From contig NZ_JABEPE010000019.1 of the NCBI RefSeq assembly GCF_026788005.1, positions 1 through 64,000 on the forward strand: a DNA stretch of 64,000 nucleotides. Direction: 5' to 3'. This DNA comes from Alteromonas sp. a30 (GTDB taxonomy: Bacteria; Pseudomonadota; Gammaproteobacteria; Enterobacterales; Alteromonadaceae). A program made the translations under genes and the position numbers. The notes below the pieces were generated by a model that was not told the origin of the DNA, made no database searches, and was given only the letters and a program-made list of their open reading frames with translations. Of the stretch, positions 63,734 to 64,000 are shown in pieces. How positions within the stretch are numbered: position 1 is the first letter of the stretch; each line of letters starts with the position of its first letter.

Positions 63734-64000
63734 ATGATCTTTCGTAAATCAAGCTCCGCAATTCGTGTTTTTGCCTTAAGTGGCTTCTTGGTTGCTTTAG
63801 CTGGCTGTAATGACACTGTTGAGGTTGGTAATCTACCAGAACCACCTCCACCACCACCGCCACCTGTAACTTATTCTTATGAAGTGACAGTGACCAATTT
63901 GACACAAGCTCAACCATTATCTCCAATTGCGGTTATGCTTCACGGTGAAGAAAGCTTCTTCACATTAGGTGAACCAGCATCAGAAGCAATTGAGATTATG
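63734..64000 (+). CDS. Spondin-domain lipoprotein (5' part)
   Basis: The first 89 codons only; the frame runs off the window. Hydrophobic signal with lipobox L-A-G-C, a proline-rich linker (PEPPPPPPPP), then VTVTNLTQAQPLSPIAVMLHGEESFFTLGEPAS, parallel to the upstream spondin protein. Start chosen at ATG 63734 (AGGAG 9 bases upstream). Tandem duplication of the family. Confidence 0.8.
   Translation, partial: MIFRKSSSAIRVFALSGFLVALAGCNDTVEVGNLPEPPPPPPPPVTYSYEVTVTNLTQAQPLSPIAVMLHGEESFFTLGEPASEAIEIM

Noticed and set aside
1-64000. CRISPR arrays, tRNA/rRNA genes, insertion sequences, prophage or integrase
   Set aside because: No regularly spaced direct repeats, no cloverleaf or rRNA signatures, and no transposase or integrase motifs were seen on either strand.

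Overview
This 64 kb window is chromosomal DNA of a gammaproteobacterium, most likely marine. The best lineage markers are a motX gene (sodium-driven polar flagellar motor) directly upstream of rnr-rlmB, an arrangement I recall from Vibrio/Shewanella-type bacteria, together with a TonB siderophore receptor-piuC pair, an RHH_4 regulator and a rut pyrimidine-degradation operon. Base composition is moderate and drops visibly in about 10.8-17.3 kb. I cannot name the genus. I saw no rRNA or tRNA genes, CRISPR array, transposase or integrase.

Layout. 0-11 kb: an isopropylmalate/isocitrate dehydrogenase-family gene, ilvE, an exported M3 peptidase, a LysR regulator and a three-gene MacAB-like ABC export operon. 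10.8-17.6 kb: an AT-rich accessory segment with a ParB-like nuclease-fold protein, a 1,429-aa NACHT NTPase ending in a probable PD-(D/E)XK nuclease, and a small beta-rich protein. 17.9-22 kb: a compact probable RiPP-type cluster made of a VioB-like ferritin-fold protein, a 16-Cys protein built on repeated C-x5-C units, a DUF692/MNIO enzyme and a DUF2063 partner. 22-27 kb: a MAPEG protein, an unknown protein, and a Fur-controlled receptor plus piuC. 27-30.7 kb: a polytopic membrane protein, an exported HNH/EndoVII-like nuclease and a SUFU-type immunity protein. 30.8-39.2 kb: an eight-gene minus-strand operon encoding an apparent envelope machine (two membrane-anchored vWA proteins, a MotA/TolQ/ExbB channel protein, a 39-aa microprotein, a PEGA/pseudo-FGE protein, a coiled-coil/PEGA protein, a lipoprotein and a secreted low-complexity protein). 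39.4-40.7 kb: a BRCT-domain protein and an unknown partner.

40.8-46 kb: rutA-B-C-D-F plus an NCS1 permease standing in for rutG; rutE and rutR are not in the window. 46.3-51.3 kb: an OsmC-YcaO fusion, an RHH_4 protein and a chemoreceptor. 51.8-57.4 kb: motX, rnr, rlmB and an exported amidohydrolase. 57.4-61 kb: a minus-strand operon of an FAD-SLDH-like small subunit, a GMC oxidoreductase and a second VioB-like ferritin-fold protein. 61-64 kb: gamma-glutamyltransferase and two spondin-domain secreted proteins, the last cut by the window edge.

A palindromic intergenic repeat of about 100-125 bp recurs at least five to seven times in both orientations, always between genes. The strongest candidates for under-described biology are the MNIO/C-x5-C cluster, the vWA/MotA/PEGA envelope operon with the neighbouring exported nuclease-SUFU pair, and the NACHT-nuclease protein. 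Functions were assigned by reading motifs by eye; no database search was run.
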